A stretch of 64,000 nucleotides of DNA from Gallionellaceae bacterium (lineage in GTDB: Bacteria; Pseudomonadota; Gammaproteobacteria; Burkholderiales; Thiobacillaceae), in contig JAQTLN010000016.1 in assembly GCA_028714875.1 (NCBI GenBank), forward strand, positions 1 through 64,000, given 5' to 3'. The translations under genes were made by a program, and so were the position numbers. The notes below the pieces were generated by a model. It was given only the letters and a program-made list of their open reading frames with translations, did no database searches and was not told where the DNA came from. Shown here one piece after another: positions 19,824 through 28,158 of this stretch; the stretch's first letter is position 1; each line of letters begins with the position of its first letter.

Positions 19824-21650
19824 ATGTGCGGCATCGTCGGCGCCATCGCCCAACGCAACGTCGTTCCCATCCTGCTGGAAGGGCTGCGGCGCCTGGAGTA
19901 TCGCGGTTACGACTCGGCCGGCCTCGCGGTACGCCGGCCGGATGGCGCGATGCAACGCATCCGTTCCGTCGGCAAGGTGGTCAATCTCAGTGAGATGGAG
20001 GCCGCCAACCCGATCCCCGGCGATCTCGGTATCGCCCACACCCGCTGGGCCACCCACGGCATGCCGGCGGAGCGCAACGCGCACCCGCACATGAGCGGCG
20101 AGAAGGTGGCGGTGGTGCATAACGGCATCATCGAAAACCATGCCGAACTGCGCGCGGAACTGAAGGCCCAGGGCTACCACTTCACTTCCGAGACCGATAC
20201 CGAAGTCATCGCCCACCTGCTCGCGCACCTCCTGGAAAGCGAGCCCGATCTGCTCAAGGCGGTGCAGGCGGCGGTAACCCGACTGGTTGGCGCTTATGGC
20301 CTGGCGGTCGCCAGCCCGGACGATCCGGACCGCCTCATCGTCGCCCGTTCCGGCAGTCCGCTGGTCATCGGCCTGGGTATCGGTGAAAACTTCATCGCCT
20401 CCGACGTGTTCGCGCTGCTGCCGGTGACGCAACGCTTCGTCTTTCTGGAAGAAGGCGATATCGCCGAGATCGGCCGCGAAGCCATCCGCGTCTTCGACGT
20501 CGCCGGCAACCCGGTCGAGCGCCCGGAACGCCTGTCGCTGCTGTCCGCTTCCACCACCGACAAGGGGCCTTACGCTCACTACATGCTCAAGGAAATCTTC
20601 GAGCAACCCTCGGTGATCGCGGAAACCCTGGAAGGCCGCATCCACAAGGGGCGATTGCTGGAAGAGAGCTTCGGCCACAAGGCGCAGGAACTGTTCGAGC
20701 AGGCAAAAGGTGTGCACATCATCGCCTGCGGCACCAGTTACCACGCCGGCATGGTGGCCAAATACTGGCTGGAAGAAGCCGGCGTGCCCTGCCATGTCGA
20801 GGTCGCCAGCGAATACCGCTATCGCAAGGTGGTGGTGCCGGAAGGCACCCTGTTCCTGTCCATCTCGCAATCGGGCGAGACCGCCGACACCCTGGCCGCC
20901 CTGCGCTTCGCCAAGACCGCCGGCTACATCGGCAGCCTGACCATCTGCAACGTGCCGGAATCGTCGCTCACCCGCGAATCCGACGTCGCCCTGATGACCC
21001 GCGCCGGCCCCGAGATCGGGGTCGCCTCGACCAAGGCCTTCACCACCCAGCTCACCGCCCTGCGTCTGGTCACCCTGGCCCTGGCGCGGCGACGCGGCAT
21101 GACGGCGGAACAGGAGGCCGTGTTGGTGGAGGAGCTGCAAGCCCTGCCGCGCCAGGTGGAAGTGGTGCTGGCGCTGTCGGACGAGATCAAGGTCATGGCC
21201 GCCGCCTTCTCCGACAAGAAAGACGCCCTGTTCCTCGGCCGTGGCCCGTTCTATCCGGTGGCCCTGGAAGGCGCGCTGAAACTCAAGGAAATCTCCTACA
21301 TCCACGCCGAGGCCTATCCCGCTGGCGAACTCAAGCACGGCCCCCTGGCGCTGGTCGACGCCGACATGCCGGTGGTCTGCGCTCTGCCCGACGACCCCTT
21401 GTTGGACAAGGTGCTGTCCAACCTGCAGGAAGTGCGCGCGCGCGGCGGCGAACTGTTCCTGTTCTCCGACCACAAGGTGAAGATCGAGCTGGACCACTAC
21501 CAGAACTTGACGCTGGCCGACATCTACCCCGGCACCGCGCCCATCGTCTACAGCGTTCCGCTGCAATTGCTGGCCTACCATGTCGCCGTGCTCAAGGGCA
21601 CCGATGTCGACCAGCCGCGCAACCTGGCCAAGTCGGTCACGGTTGAATAA
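19824..21650 (+). CDS. glmS: Glutamine-fructose-6-phosphate aminotransferase (isomerizing)
   Basis: 608 aa. It converts Fru-6-P and glutamine to GlcN-6-P, the committed step to UDP-GlcNAc. After Met removal the N-terminal nucleophile Cys2 is present (MCGIVGAIAQ). The class-II glutaminase domain continues with RRLEYRGYDSAGLAV and HTRWATHG. Two SIS domains follow (IIACGTSYHAGMVAKYW, SQSGETADTLAALR, LGRGPFYPVALEGALKLKE). The C-terminus ends in the conserved NLAKSVTVE. GGAGA precedes the ATG. No glmS ribozyme is present upstream, as expected outside Gram-positives. Confidence 0.97.
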   Translation: MCGIVGAIAQRNVVPILLEGLRRLEYRGYDSAGLAVRRPDGAMQRIRSVGKVVNLSEMEAANPIPGDLGIAHTRWATHGMPAERNAHPHMSGEKVAVVHNGIIENHAELRAELKAQGYHFTSETDTEVIAHLLAHLLESEPDLLKAVQAAVTRLVGAYGLAVASPDDPDRLIVARSGSPLVIGLGIGENFIASDVFALLPVTQRFVFLEEGDIAEIGREAIRVFDVAGNPVERPERLSLLSASTTDKGPYAHYMLKEIFEQPSVIAETLEGRIHKGRLLEESFGHKAQELFEQAKGVHIIACGTSYHAGMVAKYWLEEAGVPCHVEVASEYRYRKVVVPEGTLFLSISQSGETADTLAALRFAKTAGYIGSLTICNVPESSLTRESDVALMTRAGPEIGVASTKAFTTQLTALRLVTLALARRRGMTAEQEAVLVEELQALPRQVEVVLALSDEIKVMAAAFSDKKDALFLGRGPFYPVALEGALKLKEISYIHAEAYPAGELKHGPLALVDADMPVVCALPDDPLLDKVLSNLQEVRARGGELFLFSDHKVKIELDHYQNLTLADIYPGTAPIVYSVPLQLLAYHVAVLKGTDVDQPRNLAKSVTVE

Positions 21651-21662
21651 AGGAGTTATCGA

Positions 21663-22427
21663 ATGGCGGTGATCGCGGTATTCAACCAGAAGGGCGGGGT
21701 CGGCAAGACCACCACCACGCTCAACGTCGCCGCCTCACTGGCCCTGCTGGAACGCAAACCGCTGGTCATCGACCTCGACCCGCAGGCGCACGTAACCCTG
21801 GCCCTGGGCGTGAAACACCTGCCCGGCAACGCCAGCGCCGCCGCCTTCTTCCGCGAGCAGACCCCGCTCGACCGCCTCACCCGCCGTCTCGGCAACGGTC
21901 TTCGCCTGGTGCCCGGCCATGCCGAACTGTCCAAGGTCGATACCCTGCTGGCCGCCGCCCCCGGGGTCGCCGGCACCCTGAAGAAAGGGCTGGATGCCGC
22001 ACTGGCCTGGGACGACTCGCCCATCCTGATCGACTGCGCCCCGGCGCTTGGCGTGCTCTCGCTCAACGCCCTGTGCGCCGCCGACCGCGTGCTGATTCCA
22101 GTCACCTCCGAATTCCTCGCCATCCAGGGCTTGAACCGCCTCGACCTGGCCCTGGGCGTGCTGGAAAACGCGCTCAAGCGGCGCATCGAGCGGCGCGTGG
22201 TGCTGACCCGTTTCGATGAAGGCAAGCCGCTCTGCCGCGAGGCGCTGGCGTCCCTGAAAAGCCGCTATGGCGACGCCCTGTGCGAAACGAAAATCAGCGA
22301 CGATCCCGCCCTCTCGGAAAGCCCGGCGCATGGCCTGGACATCTTCGCTTACGCCGCCGATTGTTCCGGCGCCCACGACTACCGGCTGCTGACGATGGAA
22401 CTGCTGTCGAAGGGGTTCTTTGCCTGA
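21663..22427 (+). CDS. ParA/MinD-family ATPase
   Basis: 254 aa. The deviant Walker A motif is QKGGVGKTTTTLN, switch I is DLDPQAH, and Walker B lies in ILIDCAPALG. There is a good AAGGAG ribosome site 8 nt upstream. It lies 12 bp after glmS and is probably read from the same transcript. No parB or centromere-like repeat is nearby, so it is an orphan ParA that may position a protein cargo rather than DNA; its target is unknown. Confidence 0.85.
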   Translation: MAVIAVFNQKGGVGKTTTTLNVAASLALLERKPLVIDLDPQAHVTLALGVKHLPGNASAAAFFREQTPLDRLTRRLGNGLRLVPGHAELSKVDTLLAAAPGVAGTLKKGLDAALAWDDSPILIDCAPALGVLSLNALCAADRVLIPVTSEFLAIQGLNRLDLALGVLENALKRRIERRVVLTRFDEGKPLCREALASLKSRYGDALCETKISDDPALSESPAHGLDIFAYAADCSGAHDYRLLTMELLSKGFFA

Positions 22428-22470
22428 CCTTCCCCGCCAACCGGACGGAGACAAATGCTCGAAGCAGGCA

Positions 22471-22543
22471 TGTAGCGCAGGCGTCTCGCCTGCTTTGTCC
22501 TTCTGATCAGGCCCTTGATGCAGGCGGGACGCCTGCGCCACAA
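22471..22543. repeat. REP-like palindrome, TGTAGCGC family, copy 1
   Basis: TGTAGCGCAGGCGTCTCGCC ... CTGATCAGG ... GGCGGGACGCCTGCGCCACA is an imperfect palindrome of about 73 bp. The same sequence, with A/C and T/G swaps in the stem, recurs at 28474, 35825 and 51155. It lies between parA and bioA. Confidence 0.85.
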
Positions 22544-22607
22544 GCGCGCCAAGATGCGGTTCGCTCTGCTCACCACATCCTACGTTCTACGTTCTACGTT
22601 CATCGCC

Positions 22608-24029
22608 ATGTCGTTTCCAAACCCATCCAGCCCGCAAGCGGACCTCCTGCGCCGCACCCAATCCGCCGTCTGGCACCCGTGCACCCAGATGAAACACCTG
22701 GAGCGCACGCCGCCGCTGGCCATCGCCCGGGGCGAGGGGCCGTGGCTGATTGATCCCGATGGGCGGCGTTATCTGGATGCCATTTCCTCCTGGTGGGTCA
22801 ACCTGTTCGGCCACGCCAATCCACGGATCAACGCCGCGCTGATTGACCAGTTGTCCCGCATCGAGCACGTCATGCTCGCCGGCTGCACCCATGCGCCGGT
22901 GGTGGAGCTGTCGGAACGTCTGGGACGACTGACCGGGCTGGGCCATGCCTTCTATGGTTCGGATGGGGCCAGCGCCACCGAGATCGCCCTGAAGATGAGC
23001 TTTCACTTCTGGCGCAATAGCGGGCGGCCGGAGAAGACCGGCTTCATCTCCCTGAAGAACGGCTACCACGGCGAAACCCTGGGCGCCCTCTCGGTCACCG
23101 ACGTGGCTCTGTTCAAGGACACCTACGCACCGCTGCTGCGCCACAGCCACCAGGCGGTGAGCCCGGATGCGCGCCTGGCGGAACCGGGCGAGTCGGCGCA
23201 CGACTATGCGCTGCGCGCCGCCGCCGAGCTGGAAGCGCATCTGGCCGAACACGCCGACAGCACGGCGGCGATCATCCTGGAGCCGCTGGTGCAAGGCGCG
23301 GCCGGTATGGCCATGTATGCGCCGGTCTACCTGAAACGGGTACGCGAGCTTTGCGACCAATACAGCGTGCATCTGATCGCCGACGAAATCGCGGTCGGCT
23401 TTGGGCGCACGGGGACGATGTTCGCGTGCGAACAGGCCTTTCTCCCCTCCCCCTCCGGGGGAGAGGGGGCGGCGCTTGATCAATCGCTGGAGCCGGATTC
23501 GGCGCTTCTCCCTCTCCCCCGCCCTCCCCCGGAGGGGGAGGGAGTGAAAACCGCCGACTTCCTCTGCCTCTCCAAGGGCATCACCGGCGGCTATCTGCCA
23601 TTGTCCTGCGTGCTGACGACCGATCGGGTCTACGCTGCTTTCTACGGCGACGCGACGGCGCGCGGCTTCCTGCACTCGCATTCCTATACCGGCAACCCGC
23701 TTGCTTGCCGCGCCGCGCTGGCGGTGCTGGATATCTTCGAGCAGGACAAGGTGATTGAAACCAATCGCGCCAAGGCAGCCAGGTTCACGGAACTGCTGGC
23801 CGAGGTCGCCTCGCACCCGCGCGTCCGGAACTTTCGCCATCGCGGCATGATCTGGGCTTTCGACGTGGCGGATGCCGCGCCCGGTTTTTCCGAAGCATTC
23901 CACCGCCGCGCCCTGGCGCATGGCGTGTTCCTCCGCCCCATCGGCCACAGCGTTTATTTCATGCCGCCCTATGTCATCGAAGAAACTGAAATGCGCTTGC
24001 TGGCGAAGACCACCCTGGCTTGTTTGTAA
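22608..24029 (+). CDS. bioA: Adenosylmethionine-8-amino-7-oxononanoate aminotransferase (with in-frame insert)
   Basis: 473 aa. A PLP enzyme that makes 7,8-diaminopelargonate in biotin synthesis. Visible features are WHPCTQMKHLE, ISSWWVNLFGHANPRIN, GSDGASATEIALKM, the IADEIAVGFGRTG Asp region, and the PLP lysine in LCLSKGITGGYLPLS. I chose ATG 22608 because the upstream codons are repeat-derived; no Shine-Dalgarno is clear. Between FACEQA and ADFLCLSKG, where the family normally has only a few residues, about 36 Pro/Gly/Glu-rich residues are encoded by an inserted palindrome (residues about 279-314). The frame is kept. Whether the enzyme remains active is unknown; the insert is in a loop just before the PLP lysine strand. 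Other bio genes are not in the window. Confidence 0.92.
   Translation: MSFPNPSSPQADLLRRTQSAVWHPCTQMKHLERTPPLAIARGEGPWLIDPDGRRYLDAISSWWVNLFGHANPRINAALIDQLSRIEHVMLAGCTHAPVVELSERLGRLTGLGHAFYGSDGASATEIALKMSFHFWRNSGRPEKTGFISLKNGYHGETLGALSVTDVALFKDTYAPLLRHSHQAVSPDARLAEPGESAHDYALRAAAELEAHLAEHADSTAAIILEPLVQGAAGMAMYAPVYLKRVRELCDQYSVHLIADEIAVGFGRTGTMFACEQAFLPSPSGGEGAALDQSLEPDSALLPLPRPPPEGEGVKTADFLCLSKGITGGYLPLSCVLTTDRVYAAFYGDATARGFLHSHSYTGNPLACRAALAVLDIFEQDKVIETNRAKAARFTELLAEVASHPRVRNFRHRGMIWAFDVADAAPGFSEAFHRRALAHGVFLRPIGHSVYFMPPYVIEETEMRLLAKTTLACL
23441..23547. repeat. Palindromic repeat inserted in bioA
   Basis: The left arm contains CTCCCCCTCCGGGGGAG and the right arm contains its exact complement CTCCCCCGGAGGGGGAG, around a centre of about 50 bp with GGCGCTTGATCAATCGCTGG. 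The length is compatible with about 36 codons and the reading frame continues through it without a stop. Confidence 0.85.
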
Positions 24030-24042
24030 CCTGGAGAAATTC

Positions 24043-24495
24043 ATGTTTTTTCGCGCTCTGCCCCTCGTGCTCGTCCTGATCGCCGCCCCTGTGAAGGCGG
24101 GCGAGCACGCTCACCAAGCCGTCCCGCGGGAACAGCGCGCGGCGATTTATCTCACGACGGAAGAAAAGGCGCATATCCACCAGGAAATGCGTTTGTTCCT
24201 TTCCTCTACTCAGAAGATCGTCGCCAGCGCCGCCGCCAATGACATGAAGGGCGTGGCCGAGGCCGCGCGCGCGGCGGGCATGGCCGCCGCCCACGATGTG
24301 CCCGCCAAACTGCGGGAAAAATTGCCCATGCAGTTCAAGAAACTGGGCCACCTCACGCATCAGGGTTTCGACGACCTGGCGCGCGACGCGGACAGCCTGG
24401 GCGACGCCAGCCAGGCGCTCAAACAACTCGGCCAGGTGATGGGCAACTGCGTGTCCTGCCATGCCGTGTTCCGCATCGAAACGGGTAAACGCTGA
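24043..24495 (+). CDS. Secreted cytochrome c'-like monohaem protein
   Basis: 150 aa with a signal peptide (MFFRALPLVLVLIAAPVKAG). A helical body follows, and a single haem motif lies near the C-terminus (NCVSCHAVFR). That placement is typical of cytochrome c' and the cytochrome c-556 type rather than class I cytochromes. It probably acts in the periplasm in electron transfer or NO/peroxide binding; the ligand is not predictable here. CTGGAGAAATTC precedes the chosen ATG, which is 13 bp after bioA. Its TGA overlaps the ATG of queD by one base. Confidence 0.85.
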   Translation: MFFRALPLVLVLIAAPVKAGEHAHQAVPREQRAAIYLTTEEKAHIHQEMRLFLSSTQKIVASAAANDMKGVAEAARAAGMAAAHDVPAKLREKLPMQFKKLGHLTHQGFDDLARDADSLGDASQALKQLGQVMGNCVSCHAVFRIETGKR

Positions 24496-24851
24496 TGGAG
24501 ATATTCAACATCTTCCATCTGGAAGCCTCGCGCCGCCTGCCGCGCCTGCCGGCCGAACACCCGTGTTCGCGCCTGCACGGCCATTCCTTCCGCGTCGAGG
24601 TGCATGTGTCCGGGCCGCTCGCCCCGGAACTCGGCTGGGTGTGCGACTTCGCCGATGTGCAGGCGGCCTGGCGGCCGATCCACGCGGCGCTGGACCACCG
24701 CTATCTGAACGACATCGCCGGCCTGGACAACCCCACCAGCGAACATCTCGCCATCTGGATCTGGGATCGGCTGCTACCGGCGCTGCCTGGTCTGGGCAAG
24801 GTGGTGGTGATGGAAACCCACGCTTCCGGCTGTAGCTACAGCGGGGCGTGA
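24495..24851 (+). CDS. queD: 6-carboxytetrahydropterin synthase-like protein (QueD/PTPS family)
   Basis: 118 aa, the normal length for the family. It is predicted to convert dihydroneopterin triphosphate to 6-carboxytetrahydropterin on the queuosine/7-deazaguanine pathway. Zinc-binding histidines are seen in FHLEASRRL and CSRLHGHSFRVEV, the catalytic Cys is in EHPCSRLHGH, and FADV plus LDHRYLND are conserved. The start ATG overlaps the TGA of the cytochrome gene. Confidence 0.88.
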   Translation: MEIFNIFHLEASRRLPRLPAEHPCSRLHGHSFRVEVHVSGPLAPELGWVCDFADVQAAWRPIHAALDHRYLNDIAGLDNPTSEHLAIWIWDRLLPALPGLGKVVVMETHASGCSYSGA

Positions 24852-24864
24852 GCCCGTTTCACCT

Positions 24865-25434
24865 TTACATCGGGCGCCGCCGCAGCCCTACCATGCCGAT
24901 CAGTCCCAGCCCCAGCAATCCCATCGTCGCGGGTTCCGGTACGGGGTTCGAGGAGATGTTCAGCGACCAGGCATAGAGCGCCCCGCTGTCCAATCCCGCC
25001 TGGTCGGAGATGCGCAATGTCCAGGTGCCGAAAGCATCCTGGCCGTTGAAGACCGAGAGAGGGTCTTCCGGGCGGAAACTGCCGGTGAACGGGGCGCTGC
25101 CGCCGCCAATCGCGGTCAGCGCCTGATCGTCGAACACGGTGTTGATGAAGTTGTCGCCACTGCCGCCACGGTTTCTGGAGAGCGTCACCGTGGTGCTGGA
25201 CGGCGCGATCAAGCTGATCAAGAGATCGGCGTCAAAGGTATGGCGCAGGTCACCGATGATGGCTTCGAGATCGGTGATCACCATGTGGTCGTTCACCGTC
25301 AGGGTGGAATACGACGTGGTGTAGTCGTAGATGCCGACCGGCACATTGCTGCTGGAGATGACATAAGCATGCGCGACATTGCCCATCAGGCCGAGGGCCG
25401 CGAGGGTGCACGCGAGGAGGGTTCGGGTTTTCAT
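24865..25434 (-). CDS. PEP-CTERM protein with a proprotein-convertase P-like domain
   Basis: 189 aa. It has a signal peptide (MKTRTLLACTLAALGLMGNVAHA) and a beta-rich body. GTWTLRISDQAGLDSGALYAW resembles the P/Hom domain of subtilisin-like convertases. The C-terminus carries a PEP-CTERM sorting signal: VPEPATMG, a hydrophobic stretch (LLGLGLIGMVGL) and RRR. It should be cleaved and exported by an EpsH/XrtA-type exosortase, often with exopolysaccharide. AAGGTAAG precedes the ATG. A sigma54-type promoter lies 40-54 nt upstream. No exosortase gene is in the window. Confidence 0.88.
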   Translation of the reverse strand: MKTRTLLACTLAALGLMGNVAHAYVISSSNVPVGIYDYTTSYSTLTVNDHMVITDLEAIIGDLRHTFDADLLISLIAPSSTTVTLSRNRGGSGDNFINTVFDDQALTAIGGGSAPFTGSFRPEDPLSVFNGQDAFGTWTLRISDQAGLDSGALYAWSLNISSNPVPEPATMGLLGLGLIGMVGLRRRPM

Positions 25435-25473
25435 GGCTTACCTTTAGAGTGGAGTGAGTCCATCCCTGCAAAG

Positions 25474-25488
25474 GCAAGCCGAGTGCCA
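25474..25488 (-). promoter_or_regulatory. Sigma54 (RpoN) -24/-12 promoter of the PEP-CTERM gene
   Basis: On the minus strand the sequence reads TGGCACTCGGCTTGC, an exact match to the TGGCAC-N5-TTGC consensus. It ends 39 nt before the ATG at 25434. Several PEP-CTERM genes in betaproteobacteria are known to depend on RpoN and the PrsK/PrsR two-component system, so placement and consensus agree. Confidence 0.8.
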
Positions 25489-25665
25489 GGAAAAACCTGT
25501 TCAATAACAAATGGTTATAGAAACGCAAAAACACCAGAAGTGTGAGCATCAACAACTACGTCAATATCTTGACGGCGGGTGGGGATGGAAAAAAGTGTCG
25601 GCTAGTTGGCGCATGTCCCCGCTTTGCTGTTCCATGTGGGCATTCCACTGTTTCCACGGAGCCGC

Positions 25666-26640
25666 ATGTTCATGGACATTCTCTTGCTTGCCTCAGTAAA
25701 CGGCGCGCCCTCGCGCATGCTCGACCACATCGCGGCCTGCCCGGAGGAGGGTTTCGTCTGGCTGGACTTCACGCGCGAGCGGGAGCCGAACTGGGCGGAA
25801 ACGGTGGAACGCTTGTGCGGCGTCAGACTGCACGAAGGGCATGTGCGCGATAGCCTGAATCCGGCGCATCCGTCCTTCTTCGACAGCACCGGCGATTACG
25901 ACATGGTGATCTTTCGTGGCCTGGCTCCGGAAATGGAGGACGAGCAGTTCAGCACCCATCCGATCGCCTTCTTCCTGTTCGACCGCCTCCTGGTGACGGT
26001 TCAGCCAGGCGAGAGCCGTTCGCTGAAATGGGTGAAGGAACGCCTGCTCAGCCAGAGCGGCCGCGTGCCGAGCGATCCGGCGGCGCTGATGCACATGGTG
26101 CTGAACGCGATGGTCGATCGCTTCCTGGCCCTGCGCGAACCGCTCACGGAACACATGGAGGTGTGGGTGGATCGTCTGCTCGACCCGCGCAACCGCTTTT
26201 CTGAGTGGTACCAGGTGATGGGCCACCGCAGCCAGTTGCGGCGCCTGGAAATCCTCTGCGACGAGCAGGAGGATGCCATCGTCACCTGGCGTAACAGCAG
26301 CCGTCTGGAGGTGGGCGAGAACCTGTATGTCCGTTACACCGATCTGCTCGAACACATCCGCCGGGTCGCGAAATTCGCCAGCAGTCAGCAGCATGAAGTG
26401 GAAGGCCTGGTGCAGTTGCACTTTTCCGCCGTGGCGCATCGCACCAACGAAATCATGCGTGTGCTGACTGTGCTCTCCGCCATCTTCCTGCCGCTCACCC
26501 TGGTCGCCGGCATCTACGGCATGAACTTTGAGTACATCCCGGAACTGCATACCCGTTACGGCTACTTCGTCACTCTCGGCGGCATGCTGTCGCTGTCCGC
26601 CTTGTTGCTGGGGTGGTTCCGCTGGAAGAAGTGGTACTGA
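25666..26640 (+). CDS. CorA-family magnesium/zinc transporter
   Basis: 324 aa. The long cytoplasmic N-terminal funnel is followed by two C-terminal membrane helices. The signature YGMNF lies at the end of TM1 (LTVLSAIFLPLTLVAGIYGMNF), TM2 is VTLGGMLSLSALLLGW, and the C-terminus is basic (RWKKWY). I chose ATG 25666 because CGGAG lies 5 nt upstream; a second ATG at 25672 is possible. GMN gating transporters carry Mg2+, Co2+ or Zn2+, and the exact ion cannot be told from sequence. It is monocistronic between divergent or unrelated genes. Confidence 0.9.
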   Translation: MFMDILLLASVNGAPSRMLDHIAACPEEGFVWLDFTREREPNWAETVERLCGVRLHEGHVRDSLNPAHPSFFDSTGDYDMVIFRGLAPEMEDEQFSTHPIAFFLFDRLLVTVQPGESRSLKWVKERLLSQSGRVPSDPAALMHMVLNAMVDRFLALREPLTEHMEVWVDRLLDPRNRFSEWYQVMGHRSQLRRLEILCDEQEDAIVTWRNSSRLEVGENLYVRYTDLLEHIRRVAKFASSQQHEVEGLVQLHFSAVAHRTNEIMRVLTVLSAIFLPLTLVAGIYGMNFEYIPELHTRYGYFVTLGGMLSLSALLLGWFRWKKWY

Positions 26641-26655
26641 GTGCCGCTGGACGCT

Positions 26656-26862
26656 TCAACGCAGGCTCAGCGCCAGCCAGAACATGCGCCGGGTGATCTC
26701 GGCCTTGCGCGCCGAGCTGGTGTGGGGACGGGCGTTGTTATGTACCGGGACGACGGCTTCGACGGCCCGCAAGGTCGGCACCTGGCGTGGCCGTTCCAGT
26801 TCCGGTTGTTCCGCCCGCGCCACGCCAATCGTCAGCAACATGCACAACAGTATGCTTTTCAT
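26656..26862 (-). CDS. Small secreted protein of unknown function
   Basis: 68 aa. The predicted signal peptide is MKSILLCMLLTIGVARA. The mature part is about 50 aa, basic, and includes QVPTLRAVEAVVPVHNN and ARKAEITRRMFWLAL. I chose ATG 26862 because GGAGACGATC lies just upstream; the longer track start at 26895 removes the signal peptide from the N-terminus. It is convergent with corA. I do not recognise a family. Confidence 0.55.
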   Translation of the reverse strand: MKSILLCMLLTIGVARAEQPELERPRQVPTLRAVEAVVPVHNNARPHTSSARKAEITRRMFWLALSLR

Positions 26863-26925
26863 GATCGTCTCCAGCTTTGCCGTCTCTCGCCCCATGCGGG
26901 AGACCGTGAAGCCAGACTAGGCAGG

Positions 26926-26951
26926 CCGGGTTGCGTGGGTAAGCAACCCGG
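26926..26951. repeat. Short inverted repeat upstream of ygfZ
   Basis: The arms CCGGGTTGC and GCAACCCGG are perfect 9-bp complements around an 8-nt loop, followed by further GGGTTGG copies. It lies in the 273-bp gap between the divergent small secreted gene and ygfZ. No promoter could be assigned with confidence there. Confidence 0.55.
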
Positions 26952-27135
26952 TTGCGACCGGGTTGGCCCACCGGGTTGGTATGCGTATTCGCGCTTGCCG
27001 GCACGCGCGCGCTCCTTGCCAGGGGCGGGGAGGGCGGCTAAGTTAGCGCCGGGCATCAAACCCGGTCGCACTTGTCACGGCGCATTCCGGCCGCATATGC
27101 CTCCCGTTCAAGGCCATCACTTCGAGGTAACAAGC

Positions 27136-28158
27136 ATGTCTGTCTGGACCGATTTTCTGGCCGCCCAGGGCGCCACATTGGATGGCGAGGTTGTCGCCAG
27201 TTTCGGCGCGCCCGCCGAGGAGCTGATCGCCGCGCGCGATGGCGCCGTCCTCGCCGACCTGTCCCACTACGGCCTGATCGCCTTATCCGGCGAGGAAGCG
27301 CAAACCTTCCTGCACGCCCTGATCAGCAACGATTTGCGCAACCTGCGCGAAAGCGCCGCCGTGTTCGCCGCCCTGCTTTCGCCCAAGGGCCGCATGCTGA
27401 CCAACTTCCTGGTGCTGAAGCGCGGCGGCGACATCCTGGTGCTGCTGCCCGCTTCCCTGCGCGAGGCCATCCAGAAACGCCTGACCATGTACATCCTGCG
27501 CTCCAAGGTGAAAGCGCGCGACGCCAGCGGCGAATGGGTGCGCCTGGGCCTCTCCGGGCCTGGTTCCGATGCCGCCGTGGCGGCCGTTCTGGGCCAGGAA
27601 GTGCCGGAGGCCATCATGAGCATGGCGCAGGCGGAATCCGCCTTCGCGATCCGCCTGGGCGATCAACGCTTCGACCTGTTCGTGGCCCCCGAGTCCGCCC
27701 CGGCGGTTTGGGCCAAGCTGGCCGCCACTCACCGCGCGGTGGGCGCGCCGGCCTGGGACTGGCTGCTGGTGAATGCCGGCATTCCCGCCGTGCTGCCGGC
27801 CACGCAGGACCATTTCGTGCCGCAGATGGCGAACATGGAAGTGCTGGGCGGGGTGAGCTTCAACAAGGGCTGCTATCCCGGCCAGGAAATCGTGGCGCGC
27901 AGCCAGTACCTGGGCAAGGTCAAGCGACGCTTGTTCCTGGCTCATGTCGACGCCGAAGCCAAGCCGGGCGATGAACTGTTCAGCCCGGATCTGCCTGATC
28001 AATCCGCCGGCGGCATCGCCAACGCCGCCCCGGCGCCCGGCGGCGGCTTCGATGTGCTGGCCGTGGTCCACAGCAGCAGCATGGAAGCCGGCGAAGTGCA
28101 TCTGGGCGGCCGCGACGGCCCGCGCCTCGCTTTCCGGCCTCTGCCCTATCCGGTGTGA
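27136..28158 (+). CDS. ygfZ: tRNA-modifying/Fe-S cluster assembly folate-binding protein YgfZ
   Basis: 340 aa. A GcvT-like fold protein that uses tetrahydrofolate to support maturation or repair of certain Fe-S enzymes such as MiaB. The YgfZ signature with its essential Cys is visible as FNKGCYPGQEIVARSQYLGK. GAGGTAACAAGC gives a good ribosome site for ATG 27136. The track start at 26641 is a read-through of non-coding sequence. Its TGA overlaps the GTG start of the DUF4936 gene. Confidence 0.93.
   Translation: MSVWTDFLAAQGATLDGEVVASFGAPAEELIAARDGAVLADLSHYGLIALSGEEAQTFLHALISNDLRNLRESAAVFAALLSPKGRMLTNFLVLKRGGDILVLLPASLREAIQKRLTMYILRSKVKARDASGEWVRLGLSGPGSDAAVAAVLGQEVPEAIMSMAQAESAFAIRLGDQRFDLFVAPESAPAVWAKLAATHRAVGAPAWDWLLVNAGIPAVLPATQDHFVPQMANMEVLGGVSFNKGCYPGQEIVARSQYLGKVKRRLFLAHVDAEAKPGDELFSPDLPDQSAGGIANAAPAPGGGFDVLAVVHSSSMEAGEVHLGGRDGPRLAFRPLPYPV

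Noticed and set aside
21663-22427. Plasmid or chromosome partition locus
   Set aside because: ParA alone; no ParB gene or parS-like repeats in the flanks.
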